Of a DNA stretch of 64,000 nucleotides, positions 42,987 through 52,479 are shown piece by piece. The DNA is from Microthrixaceae bacterium. Lineage in GTDB: Bacteria > Actinomycetota > Acidimicrobiia > Acidimicrobiales > Microtrichaceae. The stretch spans positions 106,218 to 170,217 of the forward strand of contig JAOSKI010000042.1 of assembly GCA_027493675.1 (NCBI GenBank), read 5' to 3'. Position 1 is the first letter of the stretch; every line of letters begins with the position of its first letter. Under the pieces are notes generated by a model. The model searched no databases, was not told the origin of the DNA, and was given only the letters and a program-made list of their open reading frames with translations. The translations under genes and the position numbers were made by a program.

Positions 42987-43361
42987 TCAGGACATCCCAC
43001 AGTCCTCGAAGATCTTCGCGATGTTGTCCGGCACGTCGATCTCGGCACCCGAGTCCGCCTCAGCCTGGGCCTCCTCGAACTCCTTGGCCTCCTCGAAGGG
43101 CACCTTCTCCTCGAGGCCGTCATAGACGCAGGTGCACTGCTTCTCCGACGCCAGCTTCTCGTAGCCCTCGGGCGACTGGCCGTCGGTGTCGACCCCGGTG
43201 CATCCCAGCATGAAGTTGTCCTTGTAGTCGTCTCCGTAGCCAGTGGGCTGGGTGTTGGCGCCACATGATGCGCCAAGAAACGCCAGTGCCGCCACCAAGC
43301 CGATCACGACCAGGCCCTTGCGTGATGACGCCACGCGCGTCGTTTCTGCCGAAGAACTCAT
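42987..43361 (-). CDS. Small secreted lipoprotein of unknown function
   Basis: Intact, 124 residues. Basic start (MSSSAETTRVASSRKG), hydrophobic core and lipobox (VVIGLVAALAFLGASC), then a soluble acidic domain with three cysteines (NFMLGCTGVDTDGQ, KQCTCVYDGLEEKVPFEEAK, IFEDCGMS). A mature lipid-anchored domain of about 95 residues with possible disulfides. ATG at 43361 chosen because it gives a standard signal peptide. Confidence 0.8.
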   Translation of the reverse strand: MSSSAETTRVASSRKGLVVIGLVAALAFLGASCGANTQPTGYGDDYKDNFMLGCTGVDTDGQSPEGYEKLASEKQCTCVYDGLEEKVPFEEAKEFEEAQAEADSGAEIDVPDNIAKIFEDCGMS

Positions 43362-43437
43362 GGGTGGTCCGGTACTCCTGGGGCGTCGGGGGTTGCGGAC
43401 CCACGCTAGCCCCCAGGTAGATCGTGGGCCATGTCGT

Positions 43438-44627
43438 TCAGGCCTTCGCAGGATCGGCCGACCCCTTCGCCTTCCCGGAGCCTGCGTTGTGACGCCACAC
43501 GACGAAGGTGACGATGCCCAACACGACCTGCGGCACGAACGACGCCGCCCGCCACAACAGCGACGCGGCGAGCGCAGTGTCACGATCGGCGCCCATCGAC
43601 ACCATCAGTGCGACCATGGCGGCATCGACGGTCCCAAGGCCCCCCGGGGTGATCGGAATGAACCCGGCGAGCCTGGCGATGGAGAACGCAGCGAACAGCT
43701 GAACCGGGTTGATCCCGCCGTGCGACCCGGTGATCCCGAAGAAGGCCACCGCCAGGATCAGGAACTGGCAGAACTGCTGGGCGACACTGGTTATGGTCAG
43801 CAGTCCCCACCGGTCCTCGACGACCGTGCGCAGATTGTCCCTGAAGTTGATCACCGCGGCAGTGACCGGCTCATCGGACGAACCGGAACCGCCCACGCCA
43901 GAGGCCATATCCGGGGTCGCATCGGATGAGGCACCGTTCTTGGCGCGATTGATCCGGCGCATGACCGGCGCGGCAAGTCGATCACCGAGGTGACCGACGC
44001 GAAGCGCCGTCGACTCGCTGCGTAGGACCAGCACCAACAGCGCCACCAGCAGCCCGACCGCCACCAGGCCGACCACGGCTCCGACGATCTCGGCCGTTCC
44101 CGCGTCGCCCGTGAACACGATCGCCGCCACACCGACCGCAGGCAAGGCGAGGGTTACCAGCAGGTTCCAAACGCTGGTCGCCGCGATCGCCGAGCTGGTG
44201 GCCGCCGGAGGGAACCCGTACCCACTGAGCATCGCGTACTGGACCCCGAGGCCGAAGGCACCGCCGGCAGGAATGGCGTTGGAGATCATGAACGAGGTCT
44301 GACGAACGACGAAGGCCTGGCTGTAGGGAATTCCCGGGAGGGCGGCCTGGTAGGGGAACACATAGACGATCACGTTCAGCACCATTACCGCCACCAGCGC
44401 CGCGACCGATCCGAGCGACATGTCCTGGATCGACTCCCAGGCCGCGCCGTAGTCCGCGATCTTCGGGAACAGGCCGACGAACACGACAATCAGCACCGCC
44501 AGCGTCAACAGGCCCGCCACCACCTGCTTGCGACGGTCGATCATCGGACCGACAGGAACGCCCGGTGCGGCCTGAGGCGTGGGGAACCGCCATCCGCTCC
44601 GGGAGCGGTGGACGTATCGGAACTCAC
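43438..44627 (-). CDS. YbhN/UPF0104 (lysylphosphatidylglycerol-synthase-like TM region) membrane protein
   Basis: About 396 residues with roughly eight membrane helices and no soluble catalytic domain. Characteristic are YSQAFVVRQTSFMISNAIPA, the Gly/Pro-rich IARLAGFIPITPGGLGTVDA and LLWRAASFVPQVVLGIVTFV. It probably acts as a flippase-like or lipid-associated protein. A GTG at 44627 (MSSDTSTAPGADGG) joined by one indel near 44550 is preferred over the raw frame, which continues upstream without a good start. Confidence 0.85.
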
Positions 44628-44661
44628 GACCACACGCTAGACATCCCACGCTCGTAGCGCG

Positions 44662-45929
44662 TCAAGCGGCGACTGCACGATGCCCCCAGGCGGTGTGCTC
44701 GTCGTAGCGCATGTCGGGCGGAGGCAGCCGTGGAGGATGCCGACCAGACGGTTCGCGAGAGATCGGAGTGCCCGTTGGTGAGTGTCGCCGGCGGCGCGGT
44801 GTTGGTCGTAGAAGGCTCGGGCGCCGGGGCCGGCCTTGATGGCGGCGATGGCCCACATCCGGCAGGCGTCGGCGAGGCGTTTGTTGCGGGCGTAGCGGGC
44901 GAGGACGACGTGGGTGCGTCCAGAGGCCTTGGTGATCGGTGACGTGCCGGCGTAGTTCTTGCGATACTTGGCGTTGGCACAGCGGTTCAGGTCATCCCGA
45001 ACTCGCCGAGCATCCGGGCGCCGAGCGTCATCCCCAGTCCTGGCAGGGAACGGATGACCTTGGCGCGCCGGGTACTGTTCGAAACGGTCGGCCGGCTCGG
45101 CCTCGAGGGCGGCGATCTGTGTGGTGAGCTCGGCAGCGACCGAAACGAGGGCCCGGGTCAGCGAGCCCATCGACTCCGACACGAGGGCTGGCGCTGCCAG
45201 CTGCTCGGTCTGTAGCACCGCCTGGATCTCCCCGGCGCGTTCGTCGACTCGGCGTTGCCGACCACCGCGCCGCAACGCTGCAGCGATCTTGGAGATCGAG
45301 AGCCGGCGACCCAGCGACGATGTCGGGGCGACCGTGACGACGGCGAGTACGTCGCTGTGGTTCAGCTCCGGAAACGCTTCGAGCGCGGCGGGGTGGAACT
45401 CCCGCAGAGTGGACCCGAGCTGGTTGAGCTACCGCTGCAGGGTCCGGATCAACCCCTGGTGACGCCGAGCCAAGACCCTGATCGACTCGACCGGCTCACT
45501 GTCGCCAGCGACAGGACGATGGTTGTGGCCGTCGAGTCGGGCAAGCTCGGCCAACACCCTGGCGTCACCGGGGTCGGGCTTCGCCCCCGAGATCGAGAGC
45601 CGCTCCCGATCGCGGGACGTCGAGAGCGGGTTGACCGCCAGGACCGTGTAGCCGGCAGCGATCATTGCCCCGACGAAGAGCCCTCGATCGGTCTCCGTCG
45701 CTATCACCACCTCGGCGGTGTCGTCGACATGTTCACCGACGAGGGCATGGAACCGGGCCACGCCCTCAACACCCTCGGGGAGTCGACCACTGCCGAGGCG
45801 GCGACCGTCGCAGTCCTCAACGAAGACGTCATGGTGGGCCTCGGCCCAGTCATGCCCCACGAACACCTTGCCCAAACGCACCTCCCGTTGGTCACGGTTC
45901 GAGCCCGAGGCGACCAGCAGCTCCCTCAT
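44662..45929 (-). mobile_element. IS110-family transposase (frameshifted)
   Basis: The N-terminal DEDD part reads KVFVGHDWAEAHHDVFVEDC, VVIATETDRGLFVGAMIAAG and SISGAKPDPGDARVLAELAR, with the acidic residues expected of the RuvC-like domain. The C-terminal Transposase_20 part is CANAKYRKNYAGTSPITKAS and GRTHVVLARYARNKRLADAC, ending after one indel in YDEHTAWGHRAVAA at 44662. A gap with indels near 45430-45040 joins them. IS110 elements lack terminal inverted repeats, so the ends of the insertion cannot be fixed. About 422 residues, near full length. Confidence 0.85.
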
Positions 45930-46190
45930 GGCTCAGTGCTCGGGGTACGTCATCCCACCAGCCGTCCGAGGTCTCCTCAGCGACCAGCCGGCGCACGATC
46001 CAGCGTTAGGGCTCGAAGTCCCGGGCCAACGCAGTGCCGACCGGTTGGCGGCTCGGAACCATCCTCACCCACCGCGGCAAGCGAGACGGTCCGCACCCAT
46101 TGGGCCCGCAGCGCCCGAACACGACGGACCGGCCCAGGCGGAGGACGCGCGTCGACGACAACCGAACTGCCAGGTCGGTCCACCGCGGGG
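45930..46190. other. Non-coding or decayed gap between IS110 transposase and UDG gene
   Basis: Open minus-strand frames cross this stretch but none gives a recognisable protein or conserved motif. It may include the upstream end of the IS110 element, where such elements carry a long untranslated segment that can encode a guide (bridge) RNA. I see no clear structure by eye. Confidence 0.3.
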
Positions 46191-46886
46191 TCACAGCCCT
46201 TCGTGTGCAAGCTCGATTGCACGGGCGAAGACCGAGTCGAGCATCTCCTCGGTGAGCCGCCCGGTGAACGTGTTCTGCTGGCTCACGTGGTAGCACCCGA
46301 GGAGGATCGTTCCACCGACCGCGACGTGTTCGGAGCCGTGACCGAAACGGGGTCTCGGTGTGATGCCCAACAGGCGGGCAACCTGCGCGTGCCCGAATCC
46401 TCCAAGTGCCACCACCACCCGGGCGCGCGCCAACAGCTCCAGCTCCTCGATGAGGAACGGGGCACACGTGTCGCGTTCAAGGGTCGTCGGCTTGTTCGCA
46501 GGTGGTGCGCACTTGACCGGTGCGGTGACCCAGACTCCGTGCAACTTCAAGCCATCATCGATCGAATACGACTCCGGTTGGCTCGCGAGCCCCAGCCGGT
46601 GCATCGACCCGTAGAGCCAGTCCCCTGACCGGTCGCCCGTGAACATGCGCCCGGTGCGGTTCGCGCCGTGTGCCGCCGGCGCCAGCCCCACCACCACGAT
46701 CCTCGCGTCCGGGTCTCCGAACCCCGGCACCGGCAGGCCCCAGTACTCCTGGTCACGGAACGCCGCGCGCTTCTCGATCGCGACCTTCTCACGCCACGCC
46801 ACCAGCCGCGGGCACCTCCTGCACCCGATGACCCGCGCACGAAGGTCCTGCAACGCCACGCTCCTGGTGGTGTCGGCTTCGTCCAT
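46191..46886 (-). CDS. Uracil-DNA glycosylase, family 5 (UDGb type)
   Basis: Intact, 231 residues. Four cysteines for an iron-sulfur cluster: two in VIGCRRCPRLV, one in APVKCAPPANKP and one in ERDTCAPFL. Active-site motif VVVGLAPAAHGANRTGRMFT GDRSG is that of family 5 enzymes (GLAPA-x-HG), which remove uracil, hypoxanthine and related bases. The second motif is LGCYHVSQQNTFTGRLT, with His-Val where many relatives have His-Pro. Divergent from the phosphatase gene. Confidence 0.93.
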   Translation of the reverse strand: MDEADTTRSVALQDLRARVIGCRRCPRLVAWREKVAIEKRAAFRDQEYWGLPVPGFGDPDARIVVVGLAPAAHGANRTGRMFTGDRSGDWLYGSMHRLGLASQPESYSIDDGLKLHGVWVTAPVKCAPPANKPTTLERDTCAPFLIEELELLARARVVVALGGFGHAQVARLLGITPRPRFGHGSEHVAVGGTILLGCYHVSQQNTFTGRLTEEMLDSVFARAIELAHEGL

Positions 46887-47034
46887 CCCGGGAGTCTCCC
46901 ACCCGGGGCCGAGGCTCAGACCTCAGGACGCCCTCCCGCTCCCCACCGAGACGCGGCCATGCGCGCCAGGTCCCTCACCGGGCACACGGGCAGCTCTTTC
47001 GGGGTAGCCGCCGGACCCTACCTAGGATCAGGTG

Positions 47035-47704
47035 ATGGCAGCCGGGAGCGCGCCCTCCACCACCAGACCACTCCGCTCACCGAAGGGTCCCACCACGCTG
47101 CTCCTGGTGCGACACGGGCGCACCTCCACCACAGGTTCGGTGCTGCCCGGCCGGGCACCCGGCCTGCACCTCACACCCGAAGGGCTCGAGCAGGCCCGCT
47201 CGGCGGCAACACGGATCTCACCATTGAAGCCGGGCGCCGTCTACGCCTCGCCGATGGAACGCACACGAGAGACCGCAGCACCCATCGCCCGCGCTGCGGG
47301 TCTGCGCACCCGGACGGCCAAGGGCCTCATCGAATGCGACTTCGGGGACTGGACGGGCAGCTCGCTGGCGTCGTTGCGACGGCGCAGGGAATGGGCGACA
47401 GTGCAGACCTCGCCGTCGGTGTTCCGCTTTCCGGGCGGGGAGTCGTTCGCCGAGATGTCGGAGCGGATGTGGGACCAGCTCCTGGTGCTTGTGCGACGCC
47501 ATCGTGGTGAGACGATCGTTGGTCAGCCACGCGGATCCGATCAAGGCGGCTGTCACCATGGCCATCGGAAGCCACCTCGACGGGTTCCAGCGGGTGGTGG
47601 TGTCACCCTGTTCGGTGACCGCGTTGCTCTTCGGTGACGGAGCGCCCATCGTGTTGGGTGTGAACAACACAGGTGACGACCTCACCACGCTGGTGCCGTC
47701 ATGA
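47035..47704 (+). CDS. Histidine phosphatase (MSMEG_4193 family)
   Basis: Phosphoglycerate-mutase-like phosphatase of about 222 residues. RHG motif in TLLLVRHGRTSTTG; YASPMERTRETAAPIARAAG; second histidine recovered after an indel near 47520 in VSHADPIKAAVTMAIG. C-terminus VLGVNNTGDDLTTLVP. Its stop overlaps the start of the DUF3090 gene (ATGA). Together with the next two genes it forms the conserved actinobacterial set seen as Rv2135c-Rv2134c-Rv2133c. Confidence 0.9.
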
Positions 47705-48249
47705 GCACAGGAAGGTCGTTCGAGTTCGACCGGGTCGACGCCTTCGTTCCGGGCGCACTGGGCGAGCCGGGGCAACGCGTGTTCTACCTCCAGGAGCGAG
47801 CAGGTGAACAGGTCGTCTCGCTGCGCTGCGAGAAGCAGCAGGTGGGCATGCTTGGGCGCTACCTCACCCAGCTTGCAGAAGCCATCGGACCCGTCGAACC
47901 CGACCGCGACATCGTGGGCCTGGTGGAACCCGTGACCGAGCAGTGGACCGTGGGGCAACTGTCTGTCGGGGTGGACGAGGAGAACGGCCTGATCATGGTT
48001 ACCGCCGACGAGTTGACCGTCGACGAGCTCGAGGTCGACCACGCCGATCCCGGATCAGTCTCAAGCCTGCTTCGAATCGTGGGCGAGGACGAGGAGATCA
48101 CGCCGCAGCCAGCTTCGTGCTCAGCGCCCCACAGGCGCTCGCGTTCGGAGAGCGTGCCGAGGAGCTCATCGCTGCCGGACGGCCAGCGTGCAGGCTCTGT
48201 GGGGCGTCCATTGACCCCCGATGGCCACGACTGTCCCCGCTGGAACTGA
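47701..48249 (+). CDS. DUF3090 family protein
   Basis: About 182 residues. FEFDRVDAFVPGALGEPGQR and FYLQERAGEQVVSLRCEKQQ open the domain. After compensating indels near 48110 and 48215 the C-terminal zinc-ribbon-like motif appears: FGERAEELIAAGRPACRLCG, then DPDGHDCPRWN, giving a CxxC...H-x-C pattern. Function unknown. The start overlaps the phosphatase stop and the end is one base before the SCO1664-like ATG, so the three are surely coexpressed. Confidence 0.92.
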   Translation: MSTGRSFEFDRVDAFVPGALGEPGQRVFYLQERAGEQVVSLRCEKQQVGMLGRYLTQLAEAIGPVEPDRDIVGLVEPVTEQWTVGQLSVGVDEENGLIMVTADELTVDELEVDHADPGSVSSLLRIVGEDEEITPQPASCSAPHRRSRSESVPRSSSLPDGQRAGSVGRPLTPDGHDCPRWN

Positions 48250-48250
48250 G

Positions 48251-49057
48251 ATGTCGGGCGACGGCGTTCCGGACCGAAGCGGGGACCCTGAACCGGCGAC
48301 CACCACCGGGACCGAGGCGTTCGCCTACGACGCGACTGTCGTACCGGCGGACACCGATTCCATGGTGCAACTCCTCGGATCGGGCTCGATCGAGGTGCTC
48401 GGGTTGATGCCATGGTCCTCCAATGGCACATACCTCGTGCAGGTCGACAACGACGGCGACCACGCCCCCGCGGTCTACAAGCCCTCCAGCGCCGAACGTC
48501 CTCTCTGGGACTTCCCCGGGGACCTCTGGAAGCGCGAGATCGCCACCTGGGAACTGTCGGAGATCCTGGGGTTCTCGGTGGTTCCGCCGACGGTTGAGCG
48601 CAGCGACGCCCCGATGGGCGTGGGTTCGCTTCAGGCGTTCGTGCCGGCCCGCTTCGAGGAGAACTACTTCACCTTGCGCGACACCGACGACGACTCCCTG
48701 GCCACCGCCCTTCGACGGTTGTGCGTGCTCGACCTGGTGGCCAACTCGACCGACCGCAAGGGCGGCCACTGCCTGGTGGACGACGACAACCGCCTCTGGG
48801 CGATCGACAACGGACTCAGCTTCCACGCCCAATCCAAGCTGCGTACGGTCATCTGGGACTTCGCAGGCGAGGACATCCCCGAATCGATGTTGACCCCCCT
48901 TGTCGAGTTGACCTCGGCCCCGGTACCGGTACGTCTGTCGCGATGGCTCTCCGATGCCGAGGTGGCGGCCACCATGGCCCGCGCCATGGCCGTCGTCCGC
49001 TCCGGGCGGTTCCCACACGACCTGACTGGACAGCGCTATCCGTGGCCGCTGGTGTGA
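48251..49057 (+). CDS. SCO1664 family protein (HipA/kinase-like fold)
   Basis: Intact, 268 residues. Family landmarks: LMPWSSNGTYLVQVDNDGDH, AVYKPSSAERPLWDFPGDLW, KREIATWELSEILGFSVVPP, DLVANSTDRKGGHCLVDDDN and LWAIDNGLSFHAQSKLRTVI. The K in VYKP, the N in NSTDRKGGH and the D in IDNG fit ATP- and Mg-binding positions of the protein-kinase-like/HipA superfamily. Activity unknown. In mycobacteria the genes downstream lead to mshC (mycothiol ligase); here an unrelated convergent gene follows. Confidence 0.92.
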   Translation: MSGDGVPDRSGDPEPATTTGTEAFAYDATVVPADTDSMVQLLGSGSIEVLGLMPWSSNGTYLVQVDNDGDHAPAVYKPSSAERPLWDFPGDLWKREIATWELSEILGFSVVPPTVERSDAPMGVGSLQAFVPARFEENYFTLRDTDDDSLATALRRLCVLDLVANSTDRKGGHCLVDDDNRLWAIDNGLSFHAQSKLRTVIWDFAGEDIPESMLTPLVELTSAPVPVRLSRWLSDAEVAATMARAMAVVRSGRFPHDLTGQRYPWPLV

Positions 49058-49093
49058 GCACACGCCGACAGCCCGCGGCAATCCCAGGGCACC

Positions 49094-50324
49094 TCAGGTG
49101 ACGGGGCCGAGACAGCGGCGCGTGTAGGCGTTCTCGAACACACCTGTGGGGTCCATCCGGGCGCGCACGGCCTGGAAGGAATCCCAGCGCGGATACGCGG
49201 CAGCCAGGTCCGCTGCGCTGCGGAAGTGGATCCCACCCCAGTGCGGCCGCCCGTCGTGGCCGAGCAGGATCTGCTCGACTTCCCGGAAGCAGGCTTCGTA
49301 CGCGGAGCGCCTCCGTGGCGTACCGATATGTGGCCACTCGGGCGCGCGGCGGCGTTCGAGAGCGCGATGTCGTCGGCTGCACTGCTCCGCACCGCGATCT
49401 GCAGGATCGAACGCACGCCGTTGCGTTCGATCCACCCGCGTACCCCCTCCAGGGCCTCCATCGTCGCTTCGAGCGGCACCGCGTGCTCCATCTCGATGTA
49501 CCCGATGCGCTGCGGTGTTGCGAATGCCTCGTGGGCCGCCTGGTCGAAATCACGCCTTCGCTTCGACGCCGGACGGCCGGCAAGCCGATCGGCCCCAGGT
49601 ATGGCGAACCGCCTGTGTGGCCGCCGCAACGGCTCATGGCTGCGTTGACGGGTCCGTGTCAGCACCCAGGGGGGTGAGGCATGTGCACGAACTCGAAATG
49701 GTCGTTGTTCCCAACCAGGTCGGGGAAGGACCCCGCCACGTCGACGAAGCGTCGCTGTTCCTCGGCGGTGCGCAGGTTGAACGCCGGCACGACCTTCAGG
49801 GTCACCGTGGAGACGATTCCGAGCGCACCCAATCCCACGCGCCCCACATCGAACAGCTCGCGATCCCCCTCGGGGCTCGCGTCGTGGACCTCACCGGCAC
49901 CATCCACGATGCGCATCGCTGCGATCCCCGCCGAGATGTTGGGGAACGACGCGCCGGTACCGTGGCTCGCCGTCGAGGTTGCTCCGGCGATGCTCCGAGA
50001 GCCGAGGTCATCGAGGCCCGCCAGCGCGAAGCCGCGGGTCCACAGATACCGCGACAGCTCGTGGAGCCTTGCGCCGGCCTGGACCGTGACCAGGGCAGCA
50101 TCGGGATCGAACGTGAGCACCCTCCCGTAGTCCTGGAGCGACACCATTGTGCCGTCGGTGAGACCCACATCGCTGAAGGAGTGGCCTGCCCCGGCGGCTT
50201 TCACGTGTCCCCCACGTTCGGCCACCTCGGAGACGATCCGACACACCTCGTGTTCGGTTGTCGGGCGCACCACCCCCACGAGCGCCCGCTGGTTGCCTGC
50301 ACGGTTGCGCCACAGCTCAGCCAC
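49094..50324 (-). CDS. FAD-linked oxidoreductase of the aldonolactone oxidase family
   Basis: About 409 residues. N-terminal FAD_binding_4 domain: GHVKAAGAGHSFSDVGLTDG, GLDDLGSRSIAGATSTASHG TGASF. C-terminal ALO domain: GRPHWGGIHFRSAADLAAAY, PRWDSFQAVRARMDP, and FENAYTRRCLG. Indels near 49665, 49560 and 49330. It belongs with L-gulono/D-arabinono-1,4-lactone and alditol oxidases; the sugar substrate cannot be told. The start MAELWRNRAGNQRA is a GTG at 50324. Confidence 0.88.
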
Positions 50325-50397
50325 CGGTCACCTCGGAGCATGCAGGGACCAACCCCGCAGCCGCGGATCCCCACCACCCGACGATGGGGAACGAACA

Positions 50398-50425
50398 GGG
50401 CCCCCCGCACACGGCAAGGGGGCCC
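50398..50425 (-). terminator. Terminator hairpin after etfA
   Basis: GGGCCCCC (50398-50405) pairs perfectly with GGGGGCCC (50418-50425) around a 12-base loop, 40-67 bases past the etfA stop on the minus strand, followed there by TGTTCGTTCC. It would end the etfBA transcript before the oxidase gene. Confidence 0.65.
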
Positions 50426-50464
50426 ATCTCGTTGTTCGGGACCCGAGCGGCGCCAGGATCCGGT

Positions 50465-51430
50465 TCAGCGGCTCTGAAGTGCTTCCAGCAGCGCCGGCAG
50501 GACCTTGTTCACGTCGCCGACGATTCCGAGGTCGGCAATAGAGAAGATCGGTGCCTCGGCATCCTTGTTCACCGCGATGATGTTCTTCGAGCCCTTCATG
50601 CCGACCAGGTGCTGAGTGGCACCGGAGATCCCTGCCGCGATGTACACCGTCGGCTTCACGACCTTGCCGGTCTGGCCGACCTGGTAGGAGTAGGGCACCC
50701 AGCCGGCGTCGACGATCGCCCGTGAGGCTCCTGGAGCGCCGCCAAGCGCCTTGGCCAGGTCCTCGATCATCTGGAACTTCTCTGACTCGCCGAGTCCGCG
50801 TCCACCGGCGACGACCACCGCTGCATCGGCGAGGGACGGACCGGTCTGCTCCTCCACGAAGCGGTTCGTGACAGTCGCACTCGCGGTGTTGCCGAGGTCG
50901 CCCGCTGTCAGCTCCTCGGTGGCGGCAGCGGAGCCGGAGGGTTCCTCGGCCGCGGCGAAGGACTTGGGACGCACCAGGAAGATGCCGACCCCGGTGCCTG
51001 TGAACTTGGTGAGCACGTTGGTGGTGCCACCGAACACCGGCTCGGTGCCGACCAGGGCGCCGTCGCGCTCGGCCAGGTCGGCCACGTTGGTGATGACCGG
51101 GGCATCGAGCTTCACCGAGAGCCGCCCGGCGACGTCACGGCCGTCGTAGCTCGTGGCCAGGAGGATCGCGTCGGGCACGTTGCCTGCCTCGACCGCCGCG
51201 GCGATGGCACCCGACACGACCGGGCCGAGGAGCTTGCCTTCTGTGCCGGCGACGGTGAACACCTTGGAGGCTCCGTGAGCCCCGAGCTCACCGGCCACAT
51301 CCGCACCCGCGGCCGTCACGCACTCGACGGTGTCGGCCAACTCGGATGCCTTGGCGAGCATCTCGAGGGTCGTGCTCGAGACGCTGCCGTCGCTCGCCTC
51401 TGCGAATACCCAGATCTTGGAAACAGTCAT
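50465..51430 (-). CDS. etfA: Electron transfer flavoprotein alpha subunit
   Basis: Intact, 321 residues. FAD-binding C-terminal domain with VVVAGGRGLGESEKFQMIED, VPYSYQVGQTGKVVKPTVYI and AAGISGATQHLVGMKGSKNI. The N-terminal domain carries ATSYDGRDVAGRLSVKLDAP. It accepts electrons from acyl-CoA dehydrogenases such as the one at 38498-39736. Lies 134 bases downstream of etfB. Confidence 0.97.
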   Translation of the reverse strand: MTVSKIWVFAEASDGSVSSTTLEMLAKASELADTVECVTAAGADVAGELGAHGASKVFTVAGTEGKLLGPVVSGAIAAAVEAGNVPDAILLATSYDGRDVAGRLSVKLDAPVITNVADLAERDGALVGTEPVFGGTTNVLTKFTGTGVGIFLVRPKSFAAAEEPSGSAAATEELTAGDLGNTASATVTNRFVEEQTGPSLADAAVVVAGGRGLGESEKFQMIEDLAKALGGAPGASRAIVDAGWVPYSYQVGQTGKVVKPTVYIAAGISGATQHLVGMKGSKNIIAVNKDAEAPIFSIADLGIVGDVNKVLPALLEALQSR

Positions 51431-51564
51431 GTCAGTTGTTCCTTGGTTGTTCTTCCCGGCGGGCCCCGTGCCCCCGGCAGCTCGGTTGCTGCGGTTGGTC
51501 GGACACCCACCTCCTCCACGATGCGGGTCCCTGCCCGCGCGTGGCCGTGGTGTGTGCTGCTCGC

Positions 51565-52347
51565 TCAGATGACCTTGAGCTCGGCCAGGTAGTCGACGAT
51601 CTTCTGGAATCCGTCACCTTCGTCCTCGACGACGGTGCCGGCTTCGCGCTCCTCGGCGGGGGCGATCTCCACGATCTCCTGTCCGGCTCCCGCCCAGCCA
51701 ACCGATCCCGCGTCCACCCCGAGGTCCGCGATGGTCACCTCGTCGACCGGCTTGGACTTGGCGGCCATGATGCCCTTGAACGACGGGTAGCGGGGTTCCA
51801 CCACGCCTGCGGTCACCGAAACCACAGCCGGGGTGGGGCTCTCGACGTCGTCGTAGCCGGCCTCGGTCTGACGCTTCACCTTCACGGTTCCCGCATCCAA
51901 CGCGATCTCCTTGGCGAAGGTGATCGAGGGCAGGCCGAGCAGTTCGGCGATCTGCTCCGGGACCGTGCCCGTGTAGCCGTCGGAGGACTCGGTCGCGGTG
52001 ATGATCAGATCGGCTTCGCCGGCACGCCCGATGGCCTTGGCCAACACCTTCGCGGTTCCGAGGGCGTCGGATCCGCTGAGGGCGTCGTCGGAGACCAAGA
52101 CCGCCTTGGCGGCACCCATGGCCAGGGCCGTGCGGAGCCCGCCGACCTCGCTGTTGGGAGCCATCGACACGAGGGTCACCTCGCCGCCTCCGGCGTTGTC
52201 CACCAGTTGCAGCGCCATCTCGACGCCATAGGAGTCCGACTCATCGAGGATGAGCTTCACGTCCCGCTTGAGGGTCTTTGTGTTGGGATCGAGCTCGCCC
52301 GGATCGGCCGGGTCGGGGATCTGCTTCACGCATACGACGACGTTCAT
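51565..52347 (-). CDS. etfB: Electron transfer flavoprotein beta subunit
   Basis: Intact, 260 residues. MNVVVCVKQIPDP at the N-terminus, LDESDSYGVEMALQLVDNAG, ATESSDGYTGTVPEQIAELL and RYPSFKGIMAAKSKPVDEVT are standard EtfB segments that hold AMP. ATG 52347 is chosen over an in-frame extension to 52425 because the conserved beta-strand starts at residue 2. Confidence 0.97.
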   Translation of the reverse strand: MNVVVCVKQIPDPADPGELDPNTKTLKRDVKLILDESDSYGVEMALQLVDNAGGGEVTLVSMAPNSEVGGLRTALAMGAAKAVLVSDDALSGSDALGTAKVLAKAIGRAGEADLIITATESSDGYTGTVPEQIAELLGLPSITFAKEIALDAGTVKVKRQTEAGYDDVESPTPAVVSVTAGVVEPRYPSFKGIMAAKSKPVDEVTIADLGVDAGSVGWAGAGQEIVEIAPAEEREAGTVVEDEGDGFQKIVDYLAELKVI

Positions 52348-52366
52348 GCTCCGGATTCTGCCGCAG

Positions 52367-52382
52367 GCTACCCGCAGGTAAC
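52367..52382. promoter_or_regulatory. Imperfect inverted repeat upstream of etfB
   Basis: GCTACC-CGCA-GGTAAC, six-base arms with one mismatch, centred about 27 bases upstream of the etfB ATG. It is placed where a repressor operator could overlap the promoter of the etf genes. Single short palindrome, so weak. Confidence 0.25.
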
Positions 52383-52479
52383 AAAACCGCTCCCGACGTG
52401 ACGGCTCGAAGCAGTCGAGCCCCATCGGACTGGGGAACCCCGGGGTCGAGGTCGCCGATCCGTGAAGCGAAGGGTCCGC

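Noticed and set aside
45977..46222. Minus-strand open frame of 81 codons
   Set aside because: No recognisable motif, overlaps the end of the uracil-DNA glycosylase gene, and composition fits a shadow frame.
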